Shown: positions 1-9,224, counted from the first letter of the stretch. The stretch: 64,000 bases of DNA from Clostridiales bacterium (GCA_009911365.1 QXXF01000024.1:24441-88440), one strand, 5' to 3'. Notes: a model not told the origin generated them from the sequence alone. Made by a program: numbers and translations.

Positions 1-1326
1 ACTAACGTGGAAGTGACCAACGGCAAAGTCATCAATGACGGACAGAAATCCCTGGTAGTGGGTTATGCGCTGCCGGGCTTGGAAGAAAGTCTGAACTTGA
101 GCAAAGAAGATGTGAACATCCCTGATCATGTCATCGTCACATGCAAGGCGGAAAGATTCGCATTGGGCGGAACCATGACCGTTGCTACCAGCAGTCTTTT
201 AGATGATCTGGATGTAGGTAGCATTGATTCGCTGGATGATCTGAATTCTGCCATGGATCAGCTGGAATCAGCGGCCTCCCAGCTGCAGGACGGTTCTGAG
301 CAGTTGAAAACAGGAAGCAGCGAATTGTCCAAGGGAACAGGATCTTTATTCAGTGGAACAAAGACCTTAAAAGCAAAAATCGCCCAGCTGGGTTCGGGCC
401 TAAAGGCCGCTCAAGCCGGCACTGCGAAGTTGAAAAGCGGTGCGGGACAATTGAAAAGCGGTGCGGGCAACTTGGAAACCGGCGCAGGTCAGCTGGAGAC
501 TGGCATAGGCCAGCTGGAGACTGGCGCGGGCCGTCTGGTAACTGGTGCGGGTCAGCTGGAAACCGGCGCAAGGGCACTGCAGGGTGGCATCAAGGAGGTT
601 AGCTCTGGTGTGGACTCTGCCGTGGGCGGGCTGGATCAGACTGTGGCAGGTGACAAAGCCGTGCTTGCGGGTTTGGAGCAATTGCAGGCTTCCGGTCAGC
701 AGCTTGGCCTCAATGAGCAGCAAATGGCAGTGCTCAATGGCACTATTGAGAAATTGAAAGCAGGTTTGAACCAGACGATTGCTGGGCAGCAAGCTGTCGC
801 ACAGGGATTGCGGTCCGGAAAATCAGGATTAAAGGAATTGGAAGCTGGGGCAGGAAGTCTAGTTAGTGGCTCCAGTGAGCTGAAAGACGGTTCCAGCGAG
901 TTGAAGTCAGGCACTGGCGAATTGAAGACAGGTGCGAACAAGCTGAAGGGCGGTTCCAGTCAGCTAAAAACAGGCCTGGCCAGCTTGTCAGGCGGCACAG
1001 AGGATTTGTATGATGGCATCACAGCGGCTTGCCAGGGTGCTGGACTGCTGGAAAAAGGTGCTGGAGATTTGAAAGACGGAGCGCAAAAGGTCAATAAAGG
1101 CGCTGGCACGCTGGCTACCGGAGCCAGAGATCTGGCTAGCGGAGTCGCCCAGTTCAAGAGCGATGGAATCGACAAGCTAGTAGATGCCTTTGACGGTAAT
1201 ATATCCAAGGTTTCAGGCCGGCTGAAAGAACTGCAGGACGCAGCCGCCGATTACCAGAGCTTCGCTGGAAAGAAGACGGAAACAAAGGGAAGCGTAAAGT
1301 TCATTTACAAGACAGATGAGATCTAG
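1..1326 (+). CDS. Leu/Gly heptad-repeat surface protein (C-terminal part)
   Basis: The reading frame is open to the first base of the window, so the true start lies outside; about 441 residues are visible. The first ~85 residues are beta-rich with no repeat. From about residue 95 to 390 the protein is built of seven-residue units of the form xxxLxxG (GAGQLETG, SSELKDG), the heptad found in YhgE/Pip-like and related Firmicutes surface proteins. A short non-repeat tail ends in FIYKTDEI. No membrane segment is visible in this part. Family members are secreted or membrane-anchored, with roles that are mostly undefined. The last 23 coding bases before the stop recur exactly at 3859-3881. A strong terminator follows, so this looks like the end of its transcription unit. 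Confidence 0.8.
   Translation, partial: TNVEVTNGKVINDGQKSLVVGYALPGLEESLNLSKEDVNIPDHVIVTCKAERFALGGTMTVATSSLLDDLDVGSIDSLDDLNSAMDQLESAASQLQDGSEQLKTGSSELSKGTGSLFSGTKTLKAKIAQLGSGLKAAQAGTAKLKSGAGQLKSGAGNLETGAGQLETGIGQLETGAGRLVTGAGQLETGARALQGGIKEVSSGVDSAVGGLDQTVAGDKAVLAGLEQLQASGQQLGLNEQQMAVLNGTIEKLKAGLNQTIAGQQAVAQGLRSGKSGLKELEAGAGSLVSGSSELKDGSSELKSGTGELKTGANKLKGGSSQLKTGLASLSGGTEDLYDGITAACQGAGLLEKGAGDLKDGAQKVNKGAGTLATGARDLASGVAQFKSDGIDKLVDAFDGNISKVSGRLKELQDAAADYQSFAGKKTETKGSVKFIYKTDEI
1297..1319 (+). repeat. 23-bp direct repeat, first copy (partner 3859-3881)
   Basis: These 23 bases, encoding the FIYKTDE tail of the heptad-repeat protein, are repeated without mismatch at 3859-3881. The second copy starts inside the stop codon of the Rpn-type pseudogene. 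The two copies bracket the cupin gene and the nuclease pseudogene, which points to a past duplication or recombination event. Confidence 0.85.
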
Positions 1327-1450
1327 TCCTGTTGCTTTATGAGTTGATTGCACTGCCTGATAAAGGAAATAAAAGGATTAAAAATACGTTTCAGGCATTT
1401 TTAAGGATTGAATATAGGTATTAGACATCAATTGGAGTTGGCGATATAAT

Positions 1451-1485
1451 ATAGGTGTTCCCAAAAGGGGACGCCTATATTTTTT
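1451..1485 (+). terminator. Rho-independent terminator after the heptad-repeat gene
   Basis: A 12-bp stem (arms 1451-1462 and 1467-1478, two G-U pairs) with an AAAA loop is followed by a run of T to 1485. Confidence 0.85.
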
Positions 1486-1507
1486 CTGAAGAAAATAGCG
1501 GCATTAG

Positions 1508-1562
1508 TGGAATTGCAACAAAGTCCATCACCGAAAGACAATCGGTGAAACCGGCTTTGTTC
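1508..1562 (+). repeat. Dispersed palindromic repeat, copy A
   Basis: An outer stem CAAAGTC (1519-1525) pairs with GGCTTTG (1553-1559). An inner stem CACCGA/TCGGTG closes a 7-base loop. The preceding GGAATT and the CCGAAAGACAATCGGTGAA core align with the copies near 20.7, 38.6, 42.6, 44.4 and 58.3 kb. It lies 44 bp upstream of the cupin gene start and would be in its 5' leader. Confidence 0.7.
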
Positions 1563-1605
1563 CCCATGTAAAAGAGATCAGCAGCGTTAGATGGAGGTGT
1601 TAGGG

Positions 1606-2718
1606 ATGGATTTACAAGTGACAGATCCGGAATTTATGGAGCGTTTTGAGCAGTTTGCTTTTAGGGAAGTTCCCTATGAAGATGGACAGCAATTAGACGA
1701 TGGACTGCGGTACATGGCGATTCTAGCCACATTGATGGGGTGTCAAGGGATCGATGAGTACCGTCTTGTGCTACCCAGGGCATTAGATGCGGGACTATCG
1801 CCGGTCGCAGTCAAGGAAATCATATATCAGGCAGTGGATTATCTTGGCATAGGTCGGGTGCTGCCGTTTCTGAATGTTGCCAACGAAACGCTGACAACAC
1901 GGGGGATCGGGCTTCCGCTGGAAGAGCAACACACGACAACACTGGAGGATCGTTTAGAAAAAGGCGCAGAGGCACAGGCAGAGATTTTTGGGGATCAGAT
2001 GAAAGAAGCCTGGAAAGCCGGACATATCAACCGCTGGCTGGCGGCTAACTGCTTTGGCGATTATTATACGCGTACCGGGCTAAGCCTCGCAGAGCGGGAA
2101 ATGATCACCTTCTGCTTCCTGGCGGCGCAGGGAGGATGCGAACCACAGCTGATGAGCCATACTATCGGCAATATGAATTTGGGAAACAACAAGGATTTTC
2201 TTGTAAGGGTCGTTTCTCAATGCCTCCCTTATATTGGGTACCCAAGAAGTTTAAATGCGATCAACTGTATCAACAAAGCAGATGAGGCGAGAAAGGAGCA
2301 AATAAATATGAAAAATAAAGCAGAAAGCCTATTTCCTATGGGCGGCCCGAATGAGGCCTTTGCCAAGTTCTTTGTAGGACAGAGTTATTTGAACATGCTG
2401 ACTACCGAAGGCGTTCCCATCGGCAATGTGACCTTTGAACCAGGATGCCGCAACAATTGGCATATTCACAAAGCGGATCAAGGTGGCGGACAGATCCTGC
2501 TTTGCACCAATGGCCGTGGCTGGTATCAGGAGTGGGGAAAGAAGGCAAGAGAACTGCGCCCGGGAGATGTAGTAGTGATCCCCGCTGGTGTCAAACACTG
2601 GCACGGTGCGGAAAAGGACAGCTGGTTCACCCATCTTGCGGTGGAAGTGCCTGGGGAAAACGCCGAGAACCAGTGGCTAGAGGCAGTGGATGATGCTGAT
2701 TATGACGCTCTGAAATAA
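1606..2718 (+). CDS. Carboxymuconolactone decarboxylase-like/cupin fusion protein
   Basis: This is a soluble protein of 370 residues. The first ~110 and the next ~100 residues resemble two CMD-type (AhpD-like) helical domains. The last ~120 form a cupin barrel with the metal motif HIHKADQGGGQ and a second-strand PAGVKHWHG histidine cluster. CMD-cupin fusions are common in anaerobes and are usually annotated only generally; a role in handling reactive small molecules is an inference. An upstream in-frame ATG at 1591 overlaps the ribosome binding site GGAGG (1593-1597), so the ATG at 1606 is preferred. A degraded copy of the cupin end lies at about 3911-4020. A terminator follows. Confidence 0.8.
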   Translation: MDLQVTDPEFMERFEQFAFREVPYEDGQQLDDGLRYMAILATLMGCQGIDEYRLVLPRALDAGLSPVAVKEIIYQAVDYLGIGRVLPFLNVANETLTTRGIGLPLEEQHTTTLEDRLEKGAEAQAEIFGDQMKEAWKAGHINRWLAANCFGDYYTRTGLSLAEREMITFCFLAAQGGCEPQLMSHTIGNMNLGNNKDFLVRVVSQCLPYIGYPRSLNAINCINKADEARKEQINMKNKAESLFPMGGPNEAFAKFFVGQSYLNMLTTEGVPIGNVTFEPGCRNNWHIHKADQGGGQILLCTNGRGWYQEWGKKARELRPGDVVVIPAGVKHWHGAEKDSWFTHLAVEVPGENAENQWLEAVDDADYDALK

Positions 2719-2807
2719 AGGGGGACATTAGCTGCGCAAGCAAGGTGAACAGGTTATGCGCAATTCGGGACACAAAAAGAAATAAAGATATTTGGAAAGA
2801 TAAAAAG

Positions 2808-2847
2808 AGCGGGATGAAGCGGGTGAATTTGCTTTTCTCCCGTTTTT
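2808..2847 (+). terminator. Terminator after the CMD-cupin gene
   Basis: A GC-rich imperfect hairpin (GCGGGA pairing with TCCCGT) ends in six T. The same hairpin in diverged form reappears at 4026-4073, downstream of the cupin remnant. Confidence 0.7.
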
Positions 2848-2962
2848 TCGTATGCACAGAGGATATGGAAAAAATTCCAAAGAAAAATATGGGAATCCGG
2901 TTGATTATACGAGCGAGATACGGTAAAATAAAACAGTTAAATAATTACAGATGCGACAAATG

Positions 2963-2991
2963 TTGAAAAGGAACCAGGAACATCGTATAAT
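2963..2991 (+). promoter_or_regulatory. Sigma-A type promoter for the Rpn-type gene
   Basis: TTGAAA (2963-2968), a 17-bp spacer and a perfect TATAAT (2986-2991). The predicted start of transcription falls almost on the ribosome binding site (2997-3002), so the leader would be extremely short. Confidence 0.55.
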
Positions 2992-3008
2992 CAAGAGGAG
3001 GGATCGGA

Positions 3009-3860
3009 TTGAACAAGGGGAAAGAGCTAAAAGACTTAAATTTATTGGATCGGTTTTTGTTCGACGAAGCCGTGGAGGACAAGGAATTTTTAGAAAAAGT
3101 GTTGGGGATCATTCTTGAGAAGGACGTGGACTTGAGGCACGGACCGCAGACGGAAAAGGAAATCCGGCGGTCCACCTAGAACCGGCAAATCAAACTGGAC
3201 GTTTGGGCCATGGACACAGGAGGAAGCGTCCATGATGCGGAAGTACAAAAGAAAAACATGGGGAACCTTCCAAAGCGGTCCAGGAGCTATCAAGGCCTGA
3301 TCGACAGCCGACTGCTGGCACCGGGGGAAGTGGATTTCAACGCCATGAACGATGTTTTCATTATCCTGATCATGCCTTTCGATTTGTTCGGAAAAGGGTT
3401 GTATCGGTACACCTTTCGGATGAAATGCGAAGAAGCGGCGGATGTGAGCCTGATGGATGGTGCGACTCGGATCTTTCTCAACACCAGGGGAACGCACGAG
3501 GAAGGCGTCAGCCGGGAACTGATAGAAATGCTTCACTATTTCGAGCGCACGACGGATGAACAAGCGCAGGCTTCGGGCAGTGAAACCATCCGCTGGATGC
3601 AAGAGAAGATTCGATCCATCAAATCAAGCAAGGAAGTGGGGATCAAATTCATGAACGCATGGGAAGAGAAAATATTGGAACGGCAAGAAGCGCGAGAAGA
3701 GGGACAGTCGGAGGAGCGAGAGCAGGGCATACGCAAAATGATCGAACTCTGTAAAGAACTGGATCTGCCGCAGGCGGAGGCGGCTAGCAAAGTGGCCGAA
3801 AAATACCAGTTAGGGCAAAAGGATATCAATCGTTATCTGAAACAATATTGGAATAACTAA
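3009..3860 (+). pseudogene. Rpn/PD-(D/E)XK family transposase-like nuclease, interrupted by an amber codon
   Basis: Read through, this is a 283-residue protein of the Rpn (recombination-promoting nuclease)/PDDEXK_2 type. It has an N-terminal FLFDEAVEDKEFL segment, then QIKLDVWAMD and VHDAEVQ, the positions of the family's metal-binding D and E-x-Q. A charged C-terminal tail is typical of the family. Translation starts at TTG 3009 behind GGAGG (2997-3002). Codon 57 is TAG (3177-3179), immediately before the catalytic core, so only 56 residues would be made; a restart at ATG 3210 would lose the first catalytic residue. The rest of the frame is intact, so the mutation is recent or is a sequencing error. 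The stop codon overlaps the 23-bp duplicated segment at 3859. Confidence 0.8.
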
Positions 3861-4025
3861 GTTCATTTACAAGACAGATGAAATATAGCCTTGCCAGTCG
3901 TCTCTGTGAGCCTGATGAGTGGCGGGCAGATCCTGATTCAAGCCATCCATGGTTGAGTCTGGTATCGGGAATGGGAAAAGGCTGCTGGAGCGCTTCGCCC
4001 CAGAGATGCGGTTTGAACCGATAAA
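3859..4025 (+). pseudogene. Recombination scar: heptad-protein tail joined to a cupin remnant
   Basis: Bases 3859-3881 repeat the last coding bases of the heptad-repeat gene and end in a TAG stop as it does. Bases ~3911-4020 align with the end of the cupin gene around 2480-2590: shared blocks include GGTATC, GGAATGGGAAA against GGAGTGGGGAAA, and CAGATCCTG. No reading frame survives. The likeness continues into the terminator at 4026-4073. The simplest reading is a decayed duplicate of the cupin gene 3' end left by recombination. Confidence 0.7.
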
Positions 4026-4073
4026 AAGGAGCAGAGGGAAGCGAGCGAATCTACTTTCTCCTGCTCTTTTTTC
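4026..4073. terminator. Bidirectional terminator
   Basis: GGAGCAG pairs with CTGCTC; T runs lie on both sides (six T on the + strand, five on the - strand). It can serve the remnant on the + strand and the chemoreceptor gene on the - strand, whose stop codon is 17 bp away. Confidence 0.75.
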
Positions 4074-4089
4074 ATGGTAAGTTTGTCTT

Positions 4090-5760
4090 TTACTGTTTTA
4101 GGCGGAAGGTATCCATCAGCCGCTTCAATAGTCCGGCCTGCGAACTCAACTCCTGGCTGGCGGCGGCGGTTTCCTGCGCTGTGGCGGAATTGGTATGTAC
4201 CACATTGGAAATCTGGCTTGCCTGATCCCGGATCTGGGAAACAGATTCAGCCTGCGAGGTAGCTGCGTCTGCGATTCCATTCATGGCTTCCACAACCGTG
4301 TTAGCGCCCTCTACAACAGAGGCCAGTCGCTCTGCCGTTTCTCCAGCAATCTTCATCCCGTGTTCTACGGCCTGGATGGAGCGTTCTGTCAGAGCAGTCG
4401 TGGACTGGGATGCTTCGGAGCTCTTGCTTGCCAGATTGCGCACTTCGTCAGCGACAACGGCAAAGCCTTTTCCCGCTGTGCCTGCCCGGGCGGCTTCTAC
4501 TGCGGCGTTCAGAGCCAAAACGTTTGTCTGGAATGCGATATCTTCTATGGTTTTAATGATTTTTCCAATTTCCCGGGAACTGTCGGTAATTTCCTGCATA
4601 GCGTCGATCATCTGCTGCATCTTGTCATTGCTATCTGTGATCTGTTTTCCTACCTGAGATACTTCTGTTCTGGCGAGACGGGCTCTTTCGGCTGTTTCTT
4701 CCACATGGTCGGAAACGTCTCTGATAGTGTTTTCCAACTGTTCTACGGACTGAGACTGCTGCATGGAGCCCTGACCCAGGGCCTGCGCTGCCGTAGACAT
4801 CTGTTCCGAGTGATTCGCGACCTGATCAGAGCTTTTCAGGATCTGTGACATGGTTTTGTTCAGCTTTTGAAGGATGTCGTCAAGGGAAACCTTAATGGAA
4901 GTAAAGTCCCCTACATAATTCTGCGTTGTTTCCACAGACAGATTTCCTTCTGAAATGGAAGCCAGGATGGTAGAAATTTCTCCGATATAATTCTTCAAGC
5001 GGAGGATAGTGCTCTCAAAAATTTCTGCGAGAAGGCCGATTTCATCGTTAGAATGAATATCGATCGTCATGACTTCGTCAGACCGCAGTCCCAAATTTCC
5101 CTGCTCCATAACCTGTGCAAGATTTGTCAGTTTTTTTAGAGGCCAGGAAACAAACCGCTTGATAAATACGCTCAAAAGCAGTAAGCATAGGACGATCAGA
5201 ACGATGCCGACCGCACAGGCCGCAATGATTGCCGTCCTTACCTGCTGTGCTGCGGATTCTGTGGAGATCCCTGCGAAGATCAGGCCGTTTACTGTTCCGT
5301 CAGCGTCTTTTGTAGGAACATAGGAACAAAGATGATCGACCCCAAGGATTTCCGCGGTTCCCACATAGGCCTGACCCTGCTGTAAGACAATGCTTGCCAG
5401 CTCATCTGACAGCTTTGTTCCAACAGCCCGCTGTCCATCCTGAAGAATGGTGGTGTAAGCACGTTCGTCACCGTTAAATATGGTGAACTCACAATCCAAC
5501 TGCTGTTTCAAATCATCAAGAAGCTGTGTTTTATCTTCCGGCCCAGAGTAATCCTGAAGCTCGTACGCAAGCGTATTCGTGCCATTGACACATTGCTCCT
5601 CCAGCATATTCATGACGAGATTGTAAAAGATAGAAATACATAAAACCACAACGATCACAATGCTGAGTCCCAACATTGCGGCGACCAGGTTGCCTACTTT
5701 ACGTCCGATCCGCTGTCTGTTTCCATTTTCTTTTTGTTGTCTGAATTGAATACTCTTCAT
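4090..5760 (-). CDS. Methyl-accepting chemotaxis protein with a cache-type sensor
   Basis: A membrane chemoreceptor of 556 residues. Membrane segments lie at ~22-48 and ~177-200, with an extracellular single-cache-like sensor between them. A HAMP linker (~200-250) and a long signalling coiled coil follow. The hairpin tip reads [19 protein letters not shown]; the next residue is T where a glutamate is nearly always found (RAGTAGKGF instead of RAGEAGKGF). The start ATG at 5760 has AGGAGT eight bases upstream; a longer frame to 5817 lacks a ribosome binding site. It is transcribed alone and divergently from the two-component system. No che genes are nearby, so it would feed a pathway encoded elsewhere. 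The ligand is unknown. Confidence 0.9.
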   Translation of the reverse strand: MKSIQFRQQKENGNRQRIGRKVGNLVAAMLGLSIVIVVVLCISIFYNLVMNMLEEQCVNGTNTLAYELQDYSGPEDKTQLLDDLKQQLDCEFTIFNGDERAYTTILQDGQRAVGTKLSDELASIVLQQGQAYVGTAEILGVDHLCSYVPTKDADGTVNGLIFAGISTESAAQQVRTAIIAACAVGIVLIVLCLLLLSVFIKRFVSWPLKKLTNLAQVMEQGNLGLRSDEVMTIDIHSNDEIGLLAEIFESTILRLKNYIGEISTILASISEGNLSVETTQNYVGDFTSIKVSLDDILQKLNKTMSQILKSSDQVANHSEQMSTAAQALGQGSMQQSQSVEQLENTIRDVSDHVEETAERARLARTEVSQVGKQITDSNDKMQQMIDAMQEITDSSREIGKIIKTIEDIAFQTNVLALNAAVEAARAGTAGKGFAVVADEVRNLASKSSEASQSTTALTERSIQAVEHGMKIAGETAERLASVVEGANTVVEAMNGIADAATSQAESVSQIRDQASQISNVVHTNSATAQETAAASQELSSQAGLLKRLMDTFRLKQ

Positions 5761-5822
5761 CACTGTAACTCCTATATTTTTTAATGATACTTTAAAACAC
5801 GCCAATCCCAAACCCATCCATT

Positions 5823-5850
5823 ATAATACCATTCTCTTTGGAAATTTCAA
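5823..5850 (-). promoter_or_regulatory. Sigma-A type promoter of the chemoreceptor
   Basis: On the minus strand TTGAAA (5845-5850), 16 bp, TATTAT (5823-5828). The rest of the 380-bp gap up to 6139 is AT-rich; I see no further gene or RNA in it. Confidence 0.55.
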
Positions 5851-6139
5851 GAGATTTTTCTTGAGAGCAAAATAAAAAATTAACATTCATTTTATAAAAA
5901 TATATTCCACCAGGGGCGAATTTCATGTAAAGAAAATGGTAAAATAAAACGCTGGACGGCGATAGGAAAAGAGGAGGTTCGCATATGGCCTTTTTTGTTT
6001 CCATATCCATTTATTTTTCTGTTAGACATAAAAAGGACACATAAATTTGTAAACTAGAAGGTGCCGGAGAACAATGCCTGCGGCTGAGGGGCACTGCGAT
6101 TTCCGGACATACGCTAAGAGCGGTAGGAGGTGTGTATTC

Positions 6140-6817
6140 GTGTATCGCCTGTTGATAGCAGAAGACGAGTCAAAGCTGCGGCGGATCGTCAAGGATTATT
6201 TTGAAAAGCGGGATTTTCAGGTCCAGGGCGCGGCTGACGGCATCCAGGTGCTAAAGGCCGTCAGAGAGCAGGAATTCGATATCGTGCTGCTGGATGTGAT
6301 GATGCCAGGGATGGACGGGTTCGCTGTATGCCGAGCCATCCGCAGGGAAAAGGACACGCCGGTCATTTTCCTGACAGCAAGAGTGTCGGAAGAAGACCAG
6401 CTGCGGGGGTTTCAGGAAAAGGCAGATGATTATATTACAAAGCCTTTTTCCCTCCCTGTGCTTCACGCCAAAGTTCGTGCGTTGCTGGAACGCAAAGATG
6501 GCAGTCTTTTCAGCCGCACAATACAGAGCAATGGCATTTCCGTAGACCTGGACGCAAGGGAAGTGGCTGTGGACGGGGAGCTTGTTTCCATGGCACCAAA
6601 GGTATACGATCTGCTTGTTTACCTGATGAACAATCGGGGACGAATCCTGACCAGGGAACAGATTCTGGATCGCGTCTGGGGGCAGGACGTTTTCTGCTAT
6701 GACAGGGCCGTGGACACAACGATTAAAAAGCTGCGGCATGCTCTGGGAAACAGGGCCGGATGCATCCGTACCATCGTGAAGGTAGGATACAAATTCCAGG
6801 AGGGGGACAATGAATAG
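6140..6817 (+). CDS. OmpR/PhoB-family response regulator
   Basis: A response regulator of 225 residues. Its receiver domain has the acidic pair AEDE near the N-terminus, the phospho-acceptor Asp in LLDVMMPGMDG and the conserved Lys in DDYITKPF. A C-terminal winged helix follows (VYDLLVYLMNNRGRILTREQ and the VGYKF end). The start is taken as GTG 6140, nine bases after AGGAGG (6125-6130); an in-frame ATG at 6074 adds 22 residues unlike the family and has no ribosome binding site. It overlaps the kinase gene by 8 bp, so the two are translationally coupled partners. Target genes are unknown. Confidence 0.93.
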   Translation: MYRLLIAEDESKLRRIVKDYFEKRDFQVQGAADGIQVLKAVREQEFDIVLLDVMMPGMDGFAVCRAIRREKDTPVIFLTARVSEEDQLRGFQEKADDYITKPFSLPVLHAKVRALLERKDGSLFSRTIQSNGISVDLDAREVAVDGELVSMAPKVYDLLVYLMNNRGRILTREQILDRVWGQDVFCYDRAVDTTIKKLRHALGNRAGCIRTIVKVGYKFQEGDNE

Positions 6818-9110
6818 CCAACGGACGAAAAGAAAGTTTTTGATCAATGTCATCATCGTGTTGGTGCTGATTTATCTGCTGGTAGTCGGATGTATGACTT
6901 GGTATGTAGCTAATGAAAAGGTTAGGGAAAGCAGTGACTACAGTCAAGACAAGGTAGAAAACCTAGCCAGACTTTTAGATAAGTGTCAGTCGGATGAGGA
7001 AAGCAGCGCAGTGGTAGACGGTCTAAATCTGGCTGCTGCTGATCAGGTGATGGACGGATGCATACAGCTTTGGAACACTAGAGACACCATGGATAGCGTC
7101 ATGCTGTACCGTGCTTCAGGCCAGGGAGGCAAAGCGAAACTACAACCAGTAAAGAACCCTGCGCATATCTTATCAGGGTGGTCACAGACAGAGATGAATA
7201 GAACCACTATTGTTTTAGAGGATTGGTTTTCCAAAGAACAAATCGCACGGATGCGAAAACTGTCCAATATCGAAGGCTGCAAGATCGTAGGATTTGAAGG
7301 AACGTTCTGTTTTCAGCCAATAAGCGTACAGCTGTTTTATCGTGATTCCAATGAAGATTTGCGGGAAACGACATTTGCGGCCGTGAAAAAGGCAGCAGGC
7401 CAGCAGCAGAAAACCATCATGCTGGATTGGACCACAGGCATCGAGCCTCTTGACATGAAGCGCTGGCAGATGGAGGATCAGTCCTGGGCAGCTTTGGAGG
7501 CTGCGGCGAAAAAAATGACGCCAGAAACGCCGCTAGATCTGATCAATCCGGAGAATTTAGGCGCATATACCTGCTTTACGGATCAGCAGGACAGCGTATT
7601 TTCGTTAATGCGGACGGAGTTCATCAAACTGGACACAGGCGACTACTGGCTGGGGGTTTGCATCATGAACCAGCCCTGGCTTTATGCTGTCAGCACCATG
7701 AAATGGTTCTATTTTCTCATCACCCTTGTGTGCCTTTTGGCAGGGATTCTCCTAATTGGCAGCTATAGCCGTATTTTGGATGCCCGATTTGAACTGGAAA
7801 AGCGGCAGCGGCAGATGGCAAATGCAGTTGCCCATGAAATGAAAACGCCTCTGGGCATCATCAAGAATTACGGTGAAGTCCTGAGTGAAGAGCAGGATGA
7901 GACACGGCGAAAGGAATACGTGGAAACAATCATTGAAGAGGCTGACAGCATGAACGCCATGATCGTCAACATGCTGGACTTGTCTAAAATGGAGGCAGGG
8001 ATCTATCCGTTGGAGCTGAGTATGGTTTCCATAAGCGAGCTTGCGGAGCGTACCTTGGAGCGGCTGAGCGTCTTCATGGAGCGAAAAGGGATCCGGGTGG
8101 AAACCCAGCTAAAGGCAGAAGCCATGATTCTGGCAGATGAAAGGCTGGTGGGTGAGAGCCTGTCCAATTTGTTGATGAACGCGGCCGTCTATGGAGAAGA
8201 AAACGGCAGGATCCGTTTGTCAGCGCAGCATACGGAGCAAAACAGCGTCCGAATTTCCGTGTACAACAAGGGAGAAACTTTAGATGAAGAAGAACTGGAG
8301 CGGATCTGGGAAAATTTTTACCGGAGCGACGCAGCGAGAAACAAAGAAAAAGGCGGGACTGGGCTGGGGCTTGCCATCGTGGCTAATACCTGTCTGATTC
8401 ACGGGGGAAAGTACGGCTGTGTCAACCAAAAAGATGGCGTAGAATTTTGGATCGAGATCCCATCCCAGGAAGAGCCGCTAAAAGAGAACAAGCGGAAGAG
8501 ACTCAGCATGTTCGGTTCCACAAAAGAGGGCACGGACTTAAGTGGTTTTCTCTATACATTGATCGGCACAGGCGTATGGGTCATGGCAAACGCCTATGTG
8601 TTCCTGGTGATGCGTCATGAACTGCACATGGCACCGGGATTGCCCGTGATACCGTGGCTCATCAGCCTGATCGGCTGGGGGCTGTGCGTTGCGGGGCATT
8701 ACAAGATGAGGGCGTTAGGGAAAGGTATAAAAGCCGCTGTTTGGATTTGCGGAGTCATGATCGCCAGCGTGCTGATTTATACGATATTCTATGAATCTTC
8801 CCGGATGCGGTTCATTGGGTTCTTGGTTCCAGCGGCAGGTGCCTGCGGATACATCGGTGTTTTGTCATGGACATATGGAAAAGCAGCCCAGCGGTTTGGG
8901 AAGCGGAGGCTGGCAATCAGCATCTGGATCACGGCAGCTGCGCAGATTTTCTGTATGATACTATATCTTTGGCTGGCTGGCTTCGATCCATGCGTCAGCT
9001 TAGTGGGGACCTGGGGCAATATGATGGCCGGAGCAACGCTGATCCTAATGCTGATCAACATGGCCTTATGGCATAGCTTTTATCAACATTGCCACAAAAA
9101 ATTGAGGTGA
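6810..9110 (+). CDS. Sensor histidine kinase with an extra C-terminal membrane domain
   Basis: A kinase of 766 residues. A membrane helix at ~10-32, a ~260-residue extracellular sensor region without a recognised fold and a second helix at ~297-318 are followed by HisKA with phospho-acceptor His342 (NAVAHEMKTPLG). The ATPase domain has an N box (SNLLMNAAVYG) and a G box (GGTGLGLAIV, ~res 514-523). Most such kinases end there. This one continues for ~190 residues (~572-766) with about six hydrophobic segments, beginning FLYTLIGTGVWVMANAYVF. It overlaps the response regulator by 8 bp behind a strong GGAGGGGG site. The sensor input is unknown; the C-terminal module could sense the membrane or carry a small molecule, which is inference. 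Confidence 0.9.
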   Translation: MNSQRTKRKFLINVIIVLVLIYLLVVGCMTWYVANEKVRESSDYSQDKVENLARLLDKCQSDEESSAVVDGLNLAAADQVMDGCIQLWNTRDTMDSVMLYRASGQGGKAKLQPVKNPAHILSGWSQTEMNRTTIVLEDWFSKEQIARMRKLSNIEGCKIVGFEGTFCFQPISVQLFYRDSNEDLRETTFAAVKKAAGQQQKTIMLDWTTGIEPLDMKRWQMEDQSWAALEAAAKKMTPETPLDLINPENLGAYTCFTDQQDSVFSLMRTEFIKLDTGDYWLGVCIMNQPWLYAVSTMKWFYFLITLVCLLAGILLIGSYSRILDARFELEKRQRQMANAVAHEMKTPLGIIKNYGEVLSEEQDETRRKEYVETIIEEADSMNAMIVNMLDLSKMEAGIYPLELSMVSISELAERTLERLSVFMERKGIRVETQLKAEAMILADERLVGESLSNLLMNAAVYGEENGRIRLSAQHTEQNSVRISVYNKGETLDEEELERIWENFYRSDAARNKEKGGTGLGLAIVANTCLIHGGKYGCVNQKDGVEFWIEIPSQEEPLKENKRKRLSMFGSTKEGTDLSGFLYTLIGTGVWVMANAYVFLVMRHELHMAPGLPVIPWLISLIGWGLCVAGHYKMRALGKGIKAAVWICGVMIASVLIYTIFYESSRMRFIGFLVPAAGACGYIGVLSWTYGKAAQRFGKRRLAISIWITAAAQIFCMILYLWLAGFDPCVSLVGTWGNMMAGATLILMLINMALWHSFYQHCHKKLR

Positions 9111-9144
9111 AATCCAGCATTTCCCACAGGAAAAAATAAAACAA

Positions 9145-9192
9145 ATTCGACACCTGATTTTGACAAAAGACGACCTCCCTTAGGGCTATAAT
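9145..9192 (+). promoter_or_regulatory. Predicted spoIIG-type promoter with two Spo0A boxes
   Basis: TTGACA (9160-9165) and TATAAT (9187-9192) are separated by 21 bp, too far for ordinary sigma-A use. Two Spo0A-box-like sites (reverse orientation TTTCGACAAA) lie at 9145-9154 (ATTCGACACC) and 9158-9167 (TTTTGACAAA), the latter over the -35. This resembles the Bacillus subtilis spoIIG promoter, known for a 22-bp spacer and Spo0A sites overlapping the -35. Confidence 0.7.
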
Positions 9193-9224
9193 CGAAAGAC
9201 AGAGTCCAAAAGGAGGTCGTTTAA

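Noticed and set aside
470-580. CRISPR-like short direct repeats
   Set aside because: The repeated GGCGCGGG/CAGCTGGAGACTGG units are in-frame codons for the protein heptads, with no spacers of even length.
400-941. Several open frames on the minus strand opposite the heptad-repeat gene
   Set aside because: They arise from the regular Leu/Gly codon pattern of the + strand repeats, lack ribosome binding sites and have low-complexity products.
3177-3179. Pyrrolysine or other recoding at TAG
   Set aside because: TAG ends several intact genes, and the affected positions in the TetR and Rpn-type genes are ordinary Gln/Lys-type positions, not active-site lysines of methylamine methyltransferases.
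4195-4848. A 217-codon + strand frame opposite the chemoreceptor
   Set aside because: It is antisense to the conserved signalling domain, and the product resembles no protein; the same shadow appears opposite other chemoreceptors.
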